A DNA stretch of 39,922 bases from positions 1 to 39,922 of the forward strand of contig JAEEYP010000111.1 of the NCBI GenBank assembly GCA_016288155.1, read 5' to 3'. This DNA is from Clostridiales bacterium (GTDB taxonomy: Bacteria > Bacillota > Clostridia > Oscillospirales > CAG-272). Below the pieces are notes generated by a model. That model worked only from the letters and a program-made list of their open reading frames with translations, did no database searches and was not told where the DNA came from. The position numbers and the translations under genes are program-made. This document shows positions 7,379 to 14,584 of the stretch, piece by piece. The first letter of the stretch is position 1, and every line of letters begins with the position of its first letter.

Positions 7379-8086
7379 GTGGAAAACGAGAGCGGCAGAG
7401 AAGAACGGAGCGAGGAGCAGCCGAGAGACGCGGGACAGCTCGATACGATCCTCAAAACGGGCGACATCGTGGCGCGCGGCACCGGCGAGGCGATCCACAC
7501 GCTGACGGTGATCGGGCAGATCGAGGGACACTATATCCTGCCCGGAGACCAGAAGACGACGAAATACGAGCATATCATCCCGCTGCTCACGGCGATCGAG
7601 GAGAGCGCGGAGATCGACGGGATGCTCATGGTGCTCAACACGATGGGCGGCGACGTGGAGGCCGGGCTGGCGATCGCGGAGATGGTGGCGAGCATGAAAA
7701 AGCCGACGGTCTCGCTCGTGCTCGGCGGCGGGCATTCGATCGGCGTGCCGCTCGCCGTGTCCGCGCGCCGGTCGCTCATCGTCCCGTCGGCGACGATGAC
7801 GATCCATCCGGTGCGCGTGAGCGGGACGGTCGTCGGTGCGCCGCAGACGTATTATTATTTTCAGAAGATGCAGGACCGGATCGTCCGCTTCGTGACGGAG
7901 CACTCTCACATCCGCGAGGAGACGCTGCGCGAGCTGATGCTGCGCACCGACGAGATCGCGACGGACGTCGGCTCCGTCATCGACGGCTGCGAGGCGGTGC
8001 GCCTCGGACTCATCGACGCCGTCGGCGGGCTCTCGGACGCTTTGACGGCGCTGCGCGGGGAGATCGCGGCGGACGGGCGGGAATGA
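7379..8086 (+). CDS. ClpP-like serine protease of the TepA/YmfB type
   Basis: This 235-residue protein has the ClpP fold signature: oxyanion glycines in MGGD (residues 89-92), nucleophile Ser120 in GGGHSIGVPLA and catalytic His143 in TIHPVR. The sequence after the His differs from true ClpP and matches the clostridial and Bacillus TepA/YmfB group, which is found as a stand-alone ClpP-like peptidase. An N-terminal extension of about 20 residues is acidic and probably disordered. No membrane segment is visible. The start is GTG 7379, preceded by GGAGG at good spacing. It appears monocistronic, between a terminator at 7281 and the transketolase promoter at 8163. Confidence 0.85.
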   Translation: MENESGREERSEEQPRDAGQLDTILKTGDIVARGTGEAIHTLTVIGQIEGHYILPGDQKTTKYEHIIPLLTAIEESAEIDGMLMVLNTMGGDVEAGLAIAEMVASMKKPTVSLVLGGGHSIGVPLAVSARRSLIVPSATMTIHPVRVSGTVVGAPQTYYYFQKMQDRIVRFVTEHSHIREETLRELMLRTDEIATDVGSVIDGCEAVRLGLIDAVGGLSDALTALRGEIAADGRE

Positions 8087-8162
8087 ACGTCTCCAGCGGG
8101 CGGGACGCGGCGCTTTTTTCGGGGAAAATCGCCGCATTCCGCCCGCGGCGCGAAATTTACGA

Positions 8163-8191
8163 TTGACAACGGGGGAAAAAACGGGTACAAT
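8163..8191 (+). promoter_or_regulatory. Promoter of the transketolase operon
   Basis: TTGACA (8163-8168), a 17-base spacer and TACAAT (8186-8191). Transcription would start near 8198, which rules out the ATG at 8200 as a normal start and supports the ATG at 8233. Confidence 0.85.
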
Positions 8192-8232
8192 ATAAGAGTA
8201 TGAAATTCATCAACCACAATCCGGAGGTTATC

Positions 8233-9057
8233 ATGGATCAGGCAAGACGGACCGAACTGACCGAGATCGCCCGCCGCGTCCGCGTCGGCATCATCGAGGA
8301 GGTCTTCTCCGCGAAGAGCGGTCATCCCGGCGGTTCCCTTTCCATCGCGGACATTCTTACGTATTTGTATTTTGAGGAGATGCATATCGACCCGAAGAAG
8401 CCGGACGATCCGGAACGCGACCGCTTCGTCCTCTCGAAGGGACACTGCGCGCCGGGTCTCTACTCCGTGCTCGCGCAGCGCGGATATCTCCCCGTGGAGG
8501 ACCTGAAGGGCTTCCGTCATACGGACAGCTACCTGCAGGGGCACCCGGACATGAAGCATACGCCGGGCGTCGACATGTCTTCCGGCTCCCTCGGACAGGG
8601 CGTCTCCGTTTCCGCCGGCATGGCGCTCGCCGCCAAGATGGACGGCTCGCCGCGCCGCGTCTACGCGATCATGGGCGACGGCGAAAGCGAGGAAGGTCAG
8701 GTGTGGGAGGCCGCCATGTTCGCCGGCCATCACCATCTCGACAACCTCTGCTGGATCCTCGACCTCAACGGGCTGCAGATCGACGGGGCGCTGGAGGACG
8801 TGGTGGATCCGCGTCCGCACGACGCGAAGTTCCGCGCCTTCGGCTGGAACGTCCTCGAGGTGAACGCGCACGACTTCGACGAGCTGGAGACGGCGTTCGC
8901 CGCCGCCCGCGCCGCGAAGGGCAAGCCGACCGTCATCATCGCACACAGCGTGAAGGGAAAGGGCGTCTCCTTCATGGAGAACAACGTTTCATGGCACGGC
9001 AAGGCGCCGAACGCCGAGCAGTATGAGATCGCGATGAAGGACCTCGGCGAGAGATAA
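8233..9057 (+). CDS. Transketolase, N-terminal (thiamine diphosphate-binding) subunit
   Basis: This 274-residue subunit is half of a split transketolase of the pentose phosphate pathway, moving two-carbon units between sugar phosphates. Conserved His31 lies in SGHPGG and His71 in SKGHCAPGLY. The thiamine diphosphate and metal motif starts at MGDGESEEGQVWEAA (about residue 142) and ends with the Asn in DLNGLQIDG. The start is ATG 8233, with GGAGG six bases upstream. An ATG at 8200 is too close to the predicted transcription start. Length is normal for the N subunit. The C-terminal subunit is not adjacent: another gene (9077-9934) lies between them. Confidence 0.95.
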   Translation: MDQARRTELTEIARRVRVGIIEEVFSAKSGHPGGSLSIADILTYLYFEEMHIDPKKPDDPERDRFVLSKGHCAPGLYSVLAQRGYLPVEDLKGFRHTDSYLQGHPDMKHTPGVDMSSGSLGQGVSVSAGMALAAKMDGSPRRVYAIMGDGESEEGQVWEAAMFAGHHHLDNLCWILDLNGLQIDGALEDVVDPRPHDAKFRAFGWNVLEVNAHDFDELETAFAAARAAKGKPTVIIAHSVKGKGVSFMENNVSWHGKAPNAEQYEIAMKDLGER

Positions 9058-9076
9058 CGTCGGGGAGGAAAGCGGC

Positions 9077-9934
9077 ATGAACGCGTTTCCCAGAACGACC
9101 GTCGGCGGGGTGAGCCTGCCGCGGATGCTCATCGGCACGAACTGGCTGCTCGGATGGAGCCATACGAGCGCCGCAGCCGACGCGTCCATCAGAGAAAAAT
9201 ACTCCCGTCCGGAGGACTTTTATCCGGTCCTCGCGACATTCCTCGCGGCGGGGATCGACGCCGTCATGGGCGTGTTCAGCACCATGCCTCTCGCAGAGGA
9301 AGCCGTGGAATACGCGGAGCAGAAGGCGGGACGAAAGATCATCCGCATCGACACGCCTGCCATCAACGTCGACGACAACGCGCAGGCACGCCGCGAGGCG
9401 GCCGCCGTCATCCGGCGCAGCCGGGAGATCGGCGCCGATTTCTGTCTCATCCATCATACGAGCGCGGAGCAGCTCGTCAACAAGAACCTCGGCGCGATCC
9501 CCCGCCTCCCCGATTATCTGGCGATGATCCGGGACGAAGGACTTCTGCCCGGTCTGTCCGCGCATATGCCGGAACTCGTTCTGTACTCGGACGCGAACGG
9601 CTACGACGTCGAGACGTACATCCAGCTCTTCAACTGCATGGGCTTCCTCATGCAGGTGGAGGTCGAGAACGTCGCGCGCATCATCCACGCGGCGAAGCAT
9701 CCCGTCATGACGATCAAGCCGATGGCTGCCGGACGGTGCACGCCCTACGTGGGGCTGACCTTCTCGTTCAATGCCATCCGGGAGTGCGACATGGTGACCG
9801 TGGGCACGTCCAGCGCGCGGGAGGCCGCGGAGGATATCGAGATCGCCGCCGCCGCGCTGGAACACCGCTTCCCCGATCTCGAAGCGCGGAGCAGTCCTTT
9901 TCTGCAGGCCGTGCTCGGACACAAAAAAGACTGA
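9077..9934 (+). CDS. Uncharacterized TIM-barrel-like protein between the transketolase halves
   Basis: This 285-residue soluble protein is not one I recognise at family level. Its alternation of beta-strand-like and helical segments, with charged ends to strands (RIDTPAINVDD, FCLIHHT, PGLSAHMPE, TIKPMAAGR, MVTVGTSSA), suggests a TIM barrel. The closing DMVTVGTSSAREAAEDIEIA resembles the end of aldo-keto reductase-like barrels. Candidate polar residues are the HH at about 131-132, the His in SAHMPE and the Lys in TIKPM. The start ATG 9077 follows GGGGAGGAAA, 19 bases after the N-subunit stop, so it is in the same operon. A role on a sugar or sugar phosphate is possible from context alone. Confidence 0.65.
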   Translation: MNAFPRTTVGGVSLPRMLIGTNWLLGWSHTSAAADASIREKYSRPEDFYPVLATFLAAGIDAVMGVFSTMPLAEEAVEYAEQKAGRKIIRIDTPAINVDDNAQARREAAAVIRRSREIGADFCLIHHTSAEQLVNKNLGAIPRLPDYLAMIRDEGLLPGLSAHMPELVLYSDANGYDVETYIQLFNCMGFLMQVEVENVARIIHAAKHPVMTIKPMAAGRCTPYVGLTFSFNAIRECDMVTVGTSSAREAAEDIEIAAAALEHRFPDLEARSSPFLQAVLGHKKD

Positions 9935-9990
9935 ACGCATCCGGCGCGGAGCGCCGGCGAACCACAATCACAACGAAAGGATGAAATACA

Positions 9991-10932
9991 ATGGCTGAAA
10001 CAATGGCAACCCGCGAGGCATACGGTAAGGCGCTCGCGGAATTCGGCGCAAAATACGAAAATCTCGTGGTGCTCGACGCCGACCTCGCGGAGGCGACGAA
10101 GACCGGCACCTTCAAGAAGGCGTTCCCCGACCGTTTCTTCGACTGCGGCATCGCGGAGAACAACATGATCTGCGTCGCCGTAGGCCTCGCGCTCTCCGGG
10201 AAGATCCCGTTCGCTTCCTCTTTCGCGATGTTCGCCGCGGGCCGCTCCTACGAGCAGGTGCGCAACGCCGTCGGCTATCCGCACGTCAACGTCAAGATCG
10301 GCGCGACGCACGCGGGCATCACCGTCGGTGAGGACGGCGCGACGCATCAGTGCTGCGAGGATATCGCCCTCATGCGCACGATCCCCGGCATGACGATCAT
10401 CAATCCGGCGGACGGCGTCGAGGCACGTCTCGCCGTCGAGGCGGCGATCCTTACACAGGGACCGTGCTACCTCCGCTTCGGGCGCATGGCGGTGCCGACG
10501 CTCTTCGGCAGCGACTACCGCTTTGAGATCGGCCGCGGCGTGAAGCTGGCGGACGGCACGGACGTCACGCTCGTCGCCACCGGCATCGAGGTGGAGCAGG
10601 CGCTGCTCGCGAAGGAACTGCTCGCGGCGGAGAACATTTCCGCCGCCGTCGTCAACATCCATACGATCAAGCCGATCGACGCGGATCTCCTTACCGCAGA
10701 GGCGCAGCGCACCGGCGCGATCGTCACCTGCGAGGAGCACACCGTGATCGGCGGTCTCGGCGGCGCGGTCGCCGAGTGCCTCGCCGAACGGTGCCCGGTC
10801 CCGGTGCTCCGGGTCGGCGTCATGGATACCTTCGGACGCTCCGGCCCCGCGAAGGAGCTCGTCTCCTACTTCGGGCTGGACGCCGCCGCGATCGCGGCAA
10901 AGGCAAAGGCCGCCGTCGCTTTGAAGAAATAA
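9991..10932 (+). CDS. Transketolase, C-terminal (pyrimidine-binding) subunit
   Basis: This 313-residue subunit completes the split transketolase. The catalytic Glu56 in CGIAENNM activates thiamine diphosphate. It is followed by the typical SSFAMFAAGRSYEQVR segment, GITVGEDGATHQ and, in the last third, the transketolase C domain (VTCEEHTVIGGLGGAVAE). The length is usual for the C subunit. The start ATG 9991 has AAAGGATG upstream. The gene lies 56 bases after the TIM-barrel-like gene and is followed directly by a hairpin terminator. Both subunits are needed for activity, so the gene between them is probably made in similar amounts. Confidence 0.95.
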   Translation: MAETMATREAYGKALAEFGAKYENLVVLDADLAEATKTGTFKKAFPDRFFDCGIAENNMICVAVGLALSGKIPFASSFAMFAAGRSYEQVRNAVGYPHVNVKIGATHAGITVGEDGATHQCCEDIALMRTIPGMTIINPADGVEARLAVEAAILTQGPCYLRFGRMAVPTLFGSDYRFEIGRGVKLADGTDVTLVATGIEVEQALLAKELLAAENISAAVVNIHTIKPIDADLLTAEAQRTGAIVTCEEHTVIGGLGGAVAECLAERCPVPVLRVGVMDTFGRSGPAKELVSYFGLDAAAIAAKAKAAVALKK

Positions 10933-10936
10933 ATCG

Positions 10937-10971
10937 GCCGCGCCCCGGATCCTTCCGGGGCGCGCGGTTTT
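10937..10971 (+). terminator. Terminator of the transketolase operon
   Basis: A GC-rich stem (GCGCCCCGGA paired with TCCGGGGCGC) is followed by GCGG and four T. The short T run makes it weaker than the others. The next gene starts 14 bases later, so some read-through is likely. Confidence 0.7.
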
Positions 10972-10984
10972 CGCGGAGGAACGC

Positions 10985-12169
10985 ATGAAATACGACGCAT
11001 TCATATGGGATTACGACGGGACGCTGTTCAACAGTTACCCGCACGCAGCGGCGGCGCTCTGCGAGACGCTCGCGGAGCGGGGGATATCCGTGGCGCCGGA
11101 GGACGCGGAGGCGGTGCTGACGGTCAGCCTGTCGGAGACGCAGAAGCGCTTCGGCATCTCGGACGAGGTGTTCGACGAGTTCCGGCGCCGCCGGAGAGAG
11201 CTGACGCGGCGACCGCTCGTCGAGCCGTTCCACGACGCGGCGGAGGTGCTGCGCGCCGTCTGCGCGGCGGGCGGCAGGAACTTTTTGTATACGCACAGCG
11301 GACGGCAGACGGGCACGTATCTGCGCGCGTGGGGACTGGACAAATACTTCAGCGGGATCGTCGACGCCGCGATGCACTTTCCGCTCAAACCGGCGCCGGA
11401 TGCGATCCTGTATCTGCTGAAGGCGTACGGCGCGGATCCGGCGCGGACGGTCATGATCGGCGACCGGGAGATCGACGTCCTCGCCGCCCGTGCCGCCGGT
11501 GTCGCGGGCTGTCTGTTTTTGTCCCACGCCGTCGAGGACGCGTCCGCGGCGCGGCATACCGCCTCCGACATGCGCGCGCTGGCGCGGGAGCTGGAGATCC
11601 CCGCCGTGTTCCCCGATCCGGCAGAGACGGACGGCATCCGGGAGGCGGCGGCGCAGGCCGCGCGGGAATTATGTGAGGCGGCGCGGCTGGAGACGGGGGC
11701 GCTCGTCGCCGTCGGCTGTTCCTCGAGCGAGATCGCCGGGGAGAAGATCGGCGCCGCCTCTTCGCCCGCGCTTGCGCAGGCGGTCGCCGAAGGACTGCTC
11801 TCCGTCTTCCGTCCCGCCGGGATCGGACTTGCCGCGCAGTGCTGCGAGCATCTGAACCGGGCGCTGATCGTGGAGAGGGCGCACGGCGCGGGGTACGAGC
11901 GCGTCAATGTCTTCCCGATGCCGAAGGCGGGCGGCTCCTTTGCCTACGCCGCCTGGAAGCTCTTTGATGAGCCTCTCGCCGTGCGCGCCGTGCAGGCGGA
12001 CGCGGGGCTCGATATCGGCGGCACGCTGATCGGGATGCATCTGCGCCCCGTCGCTGTGCCGCTCCGGCTTTCCGTCCGTACGATCGGCGCTGCGCCGGTG
12101 ACCGCCGCCCGCGTCCGCCCGCCGTTCGTCGGCGGCGAGCGCGCTCTCTACGACGGAACGCTTCTGTAA
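10985..12169 (+). CDS. Fusion of a HAD-family phosphatase with a UPF0340 (YwlG-type) domain
   Basis: One uninterrupted 394-residue frame joins two domains. Residues 1-205 are a HAD hydrolase of the phosphoglycolate phosphatase type: motif I DYDGTLFNS (Asp9, Asp11), motif II Thr in YTHSG, Lys135 in PLKPAP, and motif IV IGDREID (Asp160). Residues about 212-394 match the UPF0340/DUF436 family (YwlG in Bacillus), with VAVGCSSSEIAGEKIG, AAQCCEHLNRALIVE, MPKAGGSFAYAAW and DIGGTLIGMHL; its function is not established. In most genomes the second domain is a separate protein of about 180 residues. The start is ATG 10985 after GGAGGA. Nothing indicates a frameshift, and a 3' terminator follows at 12179. 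Confidence 0.85.
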   Translation: MKYDAFIWDYDGTLFNSYPHAAAALCETLAERGISVAPEDAEAVLTVSLSETQKRFGISDEVFDEFRRRRRELTRRPLVEPFHDAAEVLRAVCAAGGRNFLYTHSGRQTGTYLRAWGLDKYFSGIVDAAMHFPLKPAPDAILYLLKAYGADPARTVMIGDREIDVLAARAAGVAGCLFLSHAVEDASAARHTASDMRALARELEIPAVFPDPAETDGIREAAAQAARELCEAARLETGALVAVGCSSSEIAGEKIGAASSPALAQAVAEGLLSVFRPAGIGLAAQCCEHLNRALIVERAHGAGYERVNVFPMPKAGGSFAYAAWKLFDEPLAVRAVQADAGLDIGGTLIGMHLRPVAVPLRLSVRTIGAAPVTAARVRPPFVGGERALYDGTLL

Positions 12170-12178
12170 GAAAACGGC

Positions 12179-12212
12179 AAAGAAAATCCCACCCGCGGAG
12201 GGTGGGATTTCT
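12179..12212. terminator. Bidirectional terminator between convergent genes
   Basis: AAATCCCACCC and GGGTGGGATTT arms around a short loop, with A and T flanks on both sides. It ends the plus-strand HAD fusion gene and the minus-strand isomerase gene. Confidence 0.9.
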
Positions 12213-12237
12213 TCATTGTTATCTGCCGGGAGCGCGG

Positions 12238-13023
12238 TCATTTCATATACTGCCTGAGGAATTCGGCGGAGAGGCGCAGGCTCTCGAAGACGTCGCCGGA
12301 GAGCTTTTTCTCCGGGGTCCCGCCGACGAAATTCTTGTCCTGTTCGACGACGTAGTGCTTCACGCCGATCGCCTCCGCGATCTCCATGATCCCGTCCCAG
12401 TACAGGTTGCCCTGACCGATCTCGGCGATCTGCGGCCCGTCGGTGAATTTCATGTCCTTCAGATGGAGGATGTCGATCCGTCCGGCGAGCTTTTCCATCC
12501 AGTGCCGGACGTCGCCTCCCCCGCACTGGACCCAGTACGTGTCGAGCACGAAGGAGGTCTTCTGCGGATCGAGCCCGTCGGCGAGGATCTCCATGATCGT
12601 CTTGTCCCCCATGCGGCGGAATTCCATGTGATGGTTGTGGAAGGTGAATTTGAAGCCGTGCGGATAGATCGCGTCGGCGAGACGGTTCGCCTCGCGGATG
12701 AAGCGGTCGAGCTCTTCGCGGCTCTCGTAGCCGGCGGCGGGCATGCCGCCGATGCCGATATTCGTCGTGCCGAGGACGCGGTGGTTCGCCATCGCGGTCT
12801 CCGGATCCGCGCACATCCCTTCGAATCCCTCGTGCGTGCCGACGACGGAAAGTCCGGCATCGCGGACGAGCGCCGCGAATTCCGGGAGCGGCAGCGGGCA
12901 CCCGGCTGTCTGCACTTCCTCATAGCCGATCTCTCTCAGGCGGCACAGGGTTTCGCCGATCTGCCGCGCGTCCTTCATCACGCCCCGGACGGTAAACAGC
13001 TGAACGCCGAGCTTTGTGAACAT
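12238..13023 (-). CDS. Sugar phosphate isomerase/epimerase, copy A (xylose isomerase-like TIM barrel)
   Basis: This 261-residue protein belongs to the AP endonuclease 2/xylose isomerase-like TIM-barrel superfamily of sugar isomerases and epimerases, including IolE and UxaE relatives. Typical marks are LGVQLFTVR at the N terminus, GTHEGFE, FTFHNHHMEF with metal-binding His and Glu, SFVLDTYWVQCGG, and ILHLKDMKF, whose His and Asp complete the divalent-metal site. The C-terminal segment has YVVEQDKNFVGG with the last acidic ligand. The start ATG 13023 has AAAGGAA upstream. It is a tandem paralogue of 13175-13933, from which it has its own promoter (13070-13097) and terminator. The substrate cannot be read from the sequence. 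Confidence 0.85.
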   Translation of the reverse strand: MFTKLGVQLFTVRGVMKDARQIGETLCRLREIGYEEVQTAGCPLPLPEFAALVRDAGLSVVGTHEGFEGMCADPETAMANHRVLGTTNIGIGGMPAAGYESREELDRFIREANRLADAIYPHGFKFTFHNHHMEFRRMGDKTIMEILADGLDPQKTSFVLDTYWVQCGGGDVRHWMEKLAGRIDILHLKDMKFTDGPQIAEIGQGNLYWDGIMEIAEAIGVKHYVVEQDKNFVGGTPEKKLSGDVFESLRLSAEFLRQYMK

Positions 13024-13069
13024 GGGATCGTTCCTTTCTTCATACGCGTTATGCGGCGCTTCCGGATAT

Positions 13070-13097
13070 ATTATAAATATTCCGCGCCGGATTGCAA
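13070..13097 (-). promoter_or_regulatory. Promoter of isomerase copy A
   Basis: Minus strand TTGCAA (13092-13097), a 16-base spacer and TATAAT (13070-13075), 47 bases upstream of the start codon. Confidence 0.7.
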
Positions 13098-13125
13098 GGA
13101 GGAGAGGCTTTTTTCGCCGCCCCCC

Positions 13126-13157
13126 GGAAAAAACGAGACCGCCCGCGGGCGGTCTCG
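13126..13157 (-). terminator. Terminator of isomerase copy B
   Basis: CGAGACCGCCCG (13134-13145) and CGGGCGGTCTCG (13146-13157) form a perfect 12-bp palindrome, followed on the minus strand by a run of T (plus-strand A run at 13128-13133). Confidence 0.9.
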
Positions 13158-13174
13158 CCGATCGATGGGATCGA

Positions 13175-13933
13175 TCACTTTCTGTATTTTTCGAGGAATT
13201 CGGCGGTGATGCGCAGGCTCTCGAAGGCGTCGTCCCCGCCGCCGCGGAAGTTGTTGTCCTGCTCGACGATGTAGTGCTTGACGCCGGTCGCCTCCGCCGT
13301 CTCCATGATCCCGTCCCAGTACAGGTTGCCCTGGCCGATCTCGCAGATCTGCTGACCGTTCTCGAACTTCATGTCCTTGAGGTGGAGCAGGTCGATCCGT
13401 CCCGCGAGCTTTTCCATCCAGTAGCGGACGTCTCCGCCGCCGCTCTGTACCCAGTACGTATCGAGCACGAAGGAGGTCTTCACCGGATCGAGCCCGTCGG
13501 CGAGGCGCTCCATGATCGTCTTGCCCTCAAGGCGCCGGAACTCTCCGTTGTGGTTGTGATAGGTGAACTTGAAGCCGTGCGGATAGACGACGTCGGCGAA
13601 AGCGTTCGCTCTCTGGATGAACGTCTCGACCGCTTCGACGGAATCGAAGCCGTAGCCGCCGATGCCGATGTTCGTCGCGCCGAGGAGGCGGTGGTTCGCC
13701 ATCGTCGTTTCCGGATCCGCGCACATGGCGTCGAAGCCCTCGTGCGTGCCGACGATGGAGAAATCGGCCGCTGCGGCGAGCGCCGCGAATTCCGCGTACG
13801 GCACGGCACAGCCGGCGGTCTGCCCCTCGTCGTAGCCGAGCGCCTTCAGGCGGCGGAAGGTCTCTCCGATCTGCTGTGCGTTCTGCATCCCGGAACGGAC
13901 GGTGAACAGCTGAACACCGAGTTTTTTGAACAT
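13175..13933 (-). CDS. Sugar phosphate isomerase/epimerase, copy B (xylose isomerase-like TIM barrel)
   Basis: This 252-residue paralogue of the product of 12238-13023 is alignable end to end with the same metal-site segments: FTYHNHNGEFRR, TSFVLDTYWVQSGGGDVRYW, DLLHLKDMKF and YIVEQDNNF. It lacks the short insertion (TPEKKLSG) that copy A has before its last helix. The start ATG 13933 follows AGAAAGGAAAAA. Copy B lies upstream of copy A in the direction of transcription, and each copy has its own promoter and terminator, so the whole transcription unit seems to have been duplicated and then diverged. A related but separate substrate for each copy is plausible. Confidence 0.85.
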   Translation of the reverse strand: MFKKLGVQLFTVRSGMQNAQQIGETFRRLKALGYDEGQTAGCAVPYAEFAALAAAADFSIVGTHEGFDAMCADPETTMANHRLLGATNIGIGGYGFDSVEAVETFIQRANAFADVVYPHGFKFTYHNHNGEFRRLEGKTIMERLADGLDPVKTSFVLDTYWVQSGGGDVRYWMEKLAGRIDLLHLKDMKFENGQQICEIGQGNLYWDGIMETAEATGVKHYIVEQDNNFRGGGDDAFESLRITAEFLEKYRK

Positions 13934-13980
13934 GATGTTTTTCCTTTCTTGTATATGGGATTGTGACTGCGTCCGGGAAT

Positions 13981-14009
13981 ATTATAAAACACTTCGCGGC
14001 GGAATGCAA
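13981..14009 (-). promoter_or_regulatory. Promoter of isomerase copy B
   Basis: Minus strand TTGCAT (14004-14009), a 17-base spacer and TATAAT (13981-13986), 47 bases upstream of the start codon. Spacing and sequence resemble the promoter of copy A. Confidence 0.75.
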
Positions 14010-14055
14010 GGGGGAGGGGCGGGTTTCTCTGTTTTTTTCGCGTTTTCCGCGCCGG

Positions 14056-14088
14056 AAAAAGAAATGAGACCGCCCGCGGGCGGTCTCA
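14056..14088 (-). terminator. Terminator of the Cys-rich membrane protein gene
   Basis: TGAGACCGCCCG (14065-14076) and CGGGCGGTCTCA (14077-14088), then a T-rich stretch on the minus strand. The stem core is identical to that at 13134-13157, ending an unrelated gene. Confidence 0.9.
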
Positions 14089-14106
14089 TCGGAGCGGATG
14101 AGAAAA

Positions 14107-14379
14107 TTACGCGTTCTCCTCCGGCGCTTTCTCCTCGGCGGCGTCCTCGTCGGTGCTGCACACCGGCTCGACGTCTTCATCCTCGTCGAAGCACTTGTCG
14201 TCGCAGGAATCGCAGTCGCTGCACTCAAAGGTAATGGTGAAATACTTCTTGAAGATCTGAATCAGCACGACGGCGGCGGCGGCGACGGCGGCGATCACGC
14301 CGAACGTGATGGCGAACGCCTTCAGCGCGCCGGAACTCTTTTTCTCTCTTCTGAAGAATCTGAAAAGATCCCAATCCAT
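14107..14379 (-). CDS. Small single-pass membrane protein with an acidic Cys-rich tail
   Basis: This 90-residue protein has a basic N terminus (FRFFRREKK), one membrane helix at about residues 19-43 rich in Ala, Val and Ile, and a very acidic C-terminal tail. The tail begins with a cluster of cysteines spaced C-x2-C-x2-C-x3-C (CSDCDSCDDKC) plus one more Cys near residue 74. Cysteine spacing like this suggests metal binding or disulfides, but no known domain matches. The start ATG 14379 has AAGGAGG upstream. It is transcribed divergently from the ECF sigma gene at 14585, from a promoter at 14440-14467. A stress- or envelope-related role is only a guess. Confidence 0.7.
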   Translation of the reverse strand: MDWDLFRFFRREKKSSGALKAFAITFGVIAAVAAAAVVLIQIFKKYFTITFECSDCDSCDDKCFDEDEDVEPVCSTDEDAAEEKAPEENA

Positions 14380-14439
14380 CGATAAACCCTCCTTAGGCTC
14401 TGAGATTCCGAAAACGGAACCGGATTTTTCATCGCTATT

Positions 14440-14467
14440 ATTATATCACATTTTTTCCGCATTACAA
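14440..14467 (-). promoter_or_regulatory. Promoter of the Cys-rich membrane protein gene
   Basis: Minus strand TTGTAA (14462-14467), a 16-base spacer and TATAAT (14440-14445). No clear housekeeping promoter was seen for the divergent ECF sigma gene, which may be autoregulated. Confidence 0.65.
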
Positions 14468-14584
14468 GTGGAAACGGCGGAATAATTGTAAATTTTTTCC
14501 CCGGACGGGAAATTTTCCGCCCGGCGCGTAAGATTTCGCGCGGAAAAGGTACTGTATTTGTAAAAGACGAAAAGAGGTGATATC

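Noticed and set aside
8200-8232. An earlier start for the transketolase N subunit at ATG 8200
   Set aside because: It coincides with the predicted transcription start, has no ribosome binding site, and ATG 8233 has a GGAGG at ideal spacing.
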